DNA of 64,000 nucleotides, taken from positions 1 to 64,000 of the forward strand of contig JBHHYH010000008.1 of NCBI GenBank assembly GCA_046757465.1. Reading direction: 5' to 3'. Within the stretch, counting starts at the first letter, position 1. Each line of letters opens with the position of its first letter. This document shows, piece by piece, positions 61,580-64,000 of the stretch. The translations under genes and the position numbers were made by a program. The DNA is from Scalindua_A sp046757465 (lineage in GTDB: Bacteria; Planctomycetota; Brocadiia; Brocadiales; Scalinduaceae). The notes below the pieces were generated by a model. That model saw nothing but the letters and a program-made list of their open reading frames with translations. It did no database searches and was not told the DNA's origin.

Positions 61580-62071
61580 ATGTATAGGATATTGATTGCT
61601 TTATGTGTTTTTTTGTATATCTTTCATGCTGAAGTTAGATGTGAAGAGCCAGAAGTTGTACCGGCAGAACAAAAAAAGGAAAAGAGCGAACTGGCAAAGT
61701 TGATGGATGAAATTGATAAGAACTATAAAGTAGTGGAAGGAATGTCGGGATGGTATAAATACAAAAAAAAACACTGGAAAATAATTCTTGAATCAGGACA
61801 AAATATGGTGCTGCTAACAAAATCTATACGGAGGAGATTTTCGCGACCTGATGATTGGACATATCAAGAATTAATGGAAAAGATGCAAATAGCTGCAGAA
61901 GAAATGGTTGAAGTAGCAAAAAATAGCGATAAGGAAGGGGCTCTTGAGGATACACAGTGGCAGGTGAGGCTTTTGAGGCGAACATGTGCTAAATGCCATA
62001 AACACTTAGACATCCATATATATCCACAATTGTATAAGAAAAAACCCAAAGAAGTACCCCCGGTACCATAG
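61580..62071 (+). CDS. Secreted helical monoheme cytochrome c
   Basis: The 163-residue precursor has a signal peptide (about 1-21), a charged helical body, and one heme motif CAKCH at 136-140 near the C-terminus, followed by a short Pro/Lys-rich tail ending in PPVP. A C-terminal CxxCH after a helical bundle is the class II (cytochrome c'-like) layout. Family not further recognised. It is the first of three cytochrome genes on this strand, with its own candidate promoter. Confidence 0.8.
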   Translation: MYRILIALCVFLYIFHAEVRCEEPEVVPAEQKKEKSELAKLMDEIDKNYKVVEGMSGWYKYKKKHWKIILESGQNMVLLTKSIRRRFSRPDDWTYQELMEKMQIAAEEMVEVAKNSDKEGALEDTQWQVRLLRRTCAKCHKHLDIHIYPQLYKKKPKEVPPVP

Positions 62072-62362
62072 CTTCTACAAATTAGCTGTCATTCTTGAAA
62101 AATATTAGCATGAGTTTTTTACTTGACTCTGTTCCAGCACGATGATATATTTAGCCCGTTTCTAAGGGATATTCGCACATATGTCGATCATAGGAAGATA
62201 TTCAAAAAAGAAGGGGGGTGAAACGCAATACCAGAAGATTGTTTTGTCGAACTTCGCAAGGTTAGTTATTATTTAAACTTACAATAAACTTTTATTTCCT
62301 AGTTTTTGACTAACCAGCATAAACAGTGTTAGTGTCTATTTTATTAAGGAGGCAGAAGAAAA

Positions 62363-62779
62363 ATGAAGAAGAAAAGCATTTTTATAGTATGCATAATCTC
62401 TGTATCGTTACTTATCGCCAGTTCATCGGTCAGTTTTGGATCAGATAAGGATATTTGTAAAAAACAGATAGACTATTATCTGAAAATCAAAATGAATGAT
62501 GGACTACTCCCTGGCGACGAATTTAATCCGTATGATTATAAAGGAGTTGCAGCGGCAGCAAAGGCTATGCTTGCGAACGAAAAAAAACGTACACACAATG
62601 ACAAAAATCATGCAGCAATCACTAAGCTTGTTATCGGGCACCTTGCAGATATAGAAGAGGCGGCTTCTAAAGCAGTGCCAGGCTCTGTTGAATCAGCTGG
62701 GCATTCCTTGAGGTTTTTGTATCTTTCATGCAAAGCATGCCATAAAGTATACCGAACCGAAAAGAGGTTGAGACCTTAA
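62363..62779 (+). CDS. Secreted cytochrome c'-like protein (class II)
   Basis: The 138-residue precursor has a signal peptide (about 1-26) and one heme motif CKACH at 123-127, close to the C-terminus and followed by KVYRTEKR, as in cytochrome c' and related four-helix cytochromes. The helices before it are Ala/Lys-rich. TAAGGAGGCAG precedes the ATG. It is 291 bases after the previous cytochrome gene and 87 before the next. Confidence 0.85.
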   Translation: MKKKSIFIVCIISVSLLIASSSVSFGSDKDICKKQIDYYLKIKMNDGLLPGDEFNPYDYKGVAAAAKAMLANEKKRTHNDKNHAAITKLVIGHLADIEEAASKAVPGSVESAGHSLRFLYLSCKACHKVYRTEKRLRP

Positions 62780-62866
62780 CCAAAGGTTATTTGTCTAAAG
62801 TGTTCAATTTTGTCACCCAGGGCAGTTAAAATTTGAAAATATTACGATTAGAGGGGGAGTATTAAG

Positions 62867-63256
62867 ATGAAAAAAATCATGTTAGTGTTATCAATTGTTG
62901 CGATTTCATGTTTAGGTATGAGTTTTTCCAGTCAGGCGGATGAATTGGATGACTTGATTGGAAATCCAGAAAAAAGCTATTACTTTGTTTTTGCGACTGG
63001 AGCTATTCAGGGATCATTCGGCACCATGGAAACGTGTGTATATTGCCATGGCAATGGTGGCAAAGGAACATCAGAAGGGAAAAAAATGGGTGTTCCAGAC
63101 TTCACGGATGCAAAATGGCAGGCTTCTGTTACTGACGCACAGATGAAAAAGTTCCTAGAAGCTAACGATAAGGGTTGCACACAATGCAGAGGAAGGATTT
63201 CAGAAGACGCTATACAGAAGCTTATTAATATTGTTAGAGCTTTTGCGTCTAAATAA
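62867..63256 (+). CDS. Secreted class I cytochrome c with a degenerate second CxxC motif
   Basis: The 129-residue precursor has a signal peptide (about 1-25), a heme motif CVYCH at 57-61, and GVPDFTDAKWQ shared with the cytochrome at 13737. A second pair, CTQCR at 104-108, looks like a heme motif whose His is Arg, so it should not hold heme in the usual way. No obvious axial methionine lies in the C-terminal helix, so the sixth ligand may be absent or unusual. AGAGGGGGAG precedes the ATG. A strong terminator follows. Confidence 0.85.
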   Translation: MKKIMLVLSIVAISCLGMSFSSQADELDDLIGNPEKSYYFVFATGAIQGSFGTMETCVYCHGNGGKGTSEGKKMGVPDFTDAKWQASVTDAQMKKFLEANDKGCTQCRGRISEDAIQKLINIVRAFASK

Positions 63257-63279
63257 GTCTAAAGAAATAAGATAATAAA

Positions 63280-63327
63280 AGGCTCTTTAAAATGTCTGTT
63301 TAATATTTTAAAGAGCCTGTTTTTTTG
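63280..63327. terminator. Terminator between the cytochrome gene and mqnE, usable on both strands
   Basis: AGGCTCTTTAAAAT (63280-63293) pairs perfectly with ATTTTAAAGAGCCT (63305-63318) and is followed by GTTTTTTT. On the opposite strand the stem is followed by TTTATTAT, so it may also end mqnE transcription. Confidence 0.85.
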
Positions 63328-63352
63328 GAACTACGCATTGCGCATATCGTAA

Positions 63353-64000
63353 TTAATTACGTCTAATTATTCGATTGTAAAGAGTATCTCTCTCAACAGG
63401 GTCACGTCCCGTTTCTTTTATTAGTGATTCGATTTCATCAACCGTTAACGCTTCAGGTGTCTCAGCTCCGGCAGAATGAGTAATCTTCTCTTCGGCCACT
63501 GTTCCATCTATATCATCAACTCCAAAGCTGAGTGATACTTGTGCCAGTTTAACGCCAAGCATTATCCAGAATGCCTTTATGTGGTCAAAATTGTCCAGCA
63601 TCAATCTCCCTATGGCAAACATTTTTAAATCTAATATTCCTGTTGTATTGGAAAAGCCCTTTAAATCTGTATTTTTTGGATGAAATGCAAGAGGGATAAA
63701 AGACATGAATCCGTTTGTATCATCTTGAAGCTCACGTAGTCTTAACAGATGGCTTACCCTGTCTTCATTTCCTTCTATATGGCCGTATAGCAGGGTAGCG
63801 TTACTTCTTAGGCCTAAACCGTGGGCTTCCCGCATGGTTTTCAACCAGTCTTCGCCGCTAAGTTTTTCTGGACATAGTTCTTCTCTGATACTTGGCGAAA
63901 ACACCTCGGCCCCACCACCGGGAAGCGAACCCAGACCAGCATTTTTTAACTCTCTCAGTGTTTCGTGTATTGTTATTCCGGATATATCTGCAAAGTGAGC
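63353..64000 (-). CDS. mqnE: Aminofutalosine synthase MqnE (partial, 5' end outside window)
   Basis: MqnE is a radical SAM enzyme that makes aminofutalosine, the first step of the futalosine route to menaquinone. The 215 visible residues are the C-terminal part: GLGSLPGGGAEVFSPSIREELCP, MREAHGLGLRSNATLLYGHIE, LRELQDDTNGFMSFIPLAFHP, IKAFWIMLGVKLAQVSLSFG, and ITHSAGAETPEALTVDEIE, which match MqnE rather than MqnC. The SAM cluster cysteines should lie beyond position 64000. The frame is open through the window edge. Confidence 0.92.
   Translation of the reverse strand, partial: AHFADISGITIHETLRELKNAGLGSLPGGGAEVFSPSIREELCPEKLSGEDWLKTMREAHGLGLRSNATLLYGHIEGNEDRVSHLLRLRELQDDTNGFMSFIPLAFHPKNTDLKGFSNTTGILDLKMFAIGRLMLDNFDHIKAFWIMLGVKLAQVSLSFGVDDIDGTVAEEKITHSAGAETPEALTVDEIESLIKETGRDPVERDTLYNRIIRRN

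Noticed and set aside
1..64000. CRISPR arrays, prophage, integrases, secretion-system clusters
   Set aside because: No regularly spaced direct repeats and no phage, transposase or integrase genes were seen on either strand.

Overview
The window looks like a chromosomal segment of a Gram-negative, low-GC planctomycete. The best guess is an anammox-type bacterium of the Brocadiales; this is inference from gene content, since no rRNA or marker such as hydrazine synthase lies here. The pointers are five secreted c-type cytochromes (408, 13737, 61580, 62363, 62867), system II cytochrome c maturation (ResB plus CcsA), genes for the futalosine route to menaquinone (MqnE at the right edge, a MqnP/UbiA prenyltransferase at 18657), an LPS-export ATPase, and a large cysteine-rich signal peptidase I.

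Most of the window is ordinary housekeeping. Left to right: a diheme cytochrome and small unknown proteins (1-4.2 kb); an aquaporin (4.8 kb); pyrD-pyrK on the minus strand (5.6-7.5 kb); ruvC; the arginine set argB-argD-argF (8.5-12 kb); rph, rdgB, a monoheme cytochrome, lepA, lepB, lptB and a DUF2905 protein (12.1-18.6 kb); the MqnP-like prenyltransferase; a lone receiver protein with groES-groEL (20-22.4 kb); pyrE-purB-thiE-hisI (22.5-25.6 kb); an OmpA-like lipoprotein and resB-ccsA (25.8-29.5 kb); acylphosphatase, a YggS-like PLP protein, a DUF167 protein and ileS (30-34.8 kb); a frameshifted unknown gene and a dead ettA fragment (35-36.4 kb); holB with a lipoyl-like protein (36.5-37.9 kb); rny-mnmG (38.7-42.2 kb); a stand-alone 5'-3' exonuclease with coaE and rho on the minus strand (42.3-45.1 kb); hemC diverging from aroA and a ParB-like gene (45.8-49.1 kb); a cold-shock gene, an SPL-like radical SAM gene and an unknown basic protein (49.7-51.8 kb); a secreted beta-propeller protein and an S55-type protease (52-56.2 kb); tsaC-rpiB; the minus-strand run proS, DUF4416, ndk, lipoprotein (57.6-61.2 kb); a cytochrome cluster; and the 3' part of mqnE.

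The most unusual layer is not the genes but a set of short, GC-rich, palindromic repeats scattered between them in an AT-rich background. At least six sequence families can be separated. Two elements have clear terminal inverted repeats (50131-50301 and 51886-52028). Two palindromic stretches lie inside open reading frames without breaking them: a 13-residue-period insertion of about 68 residues in pyrK, and a short palindrome in the C-terminal part of the secreted propeller protein. This resembles the protein-coding palindromic elements described in Rickettsia, but the families here look unrelated.

Decay is also visible: an ettA C-terminal remnant with a one-base insertion, and a gene at 35016 whose frame breaks at a TC dinucleotide tract. 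No tRNA, rRNA, CRISPR array, prophage or transposase gene was seen.
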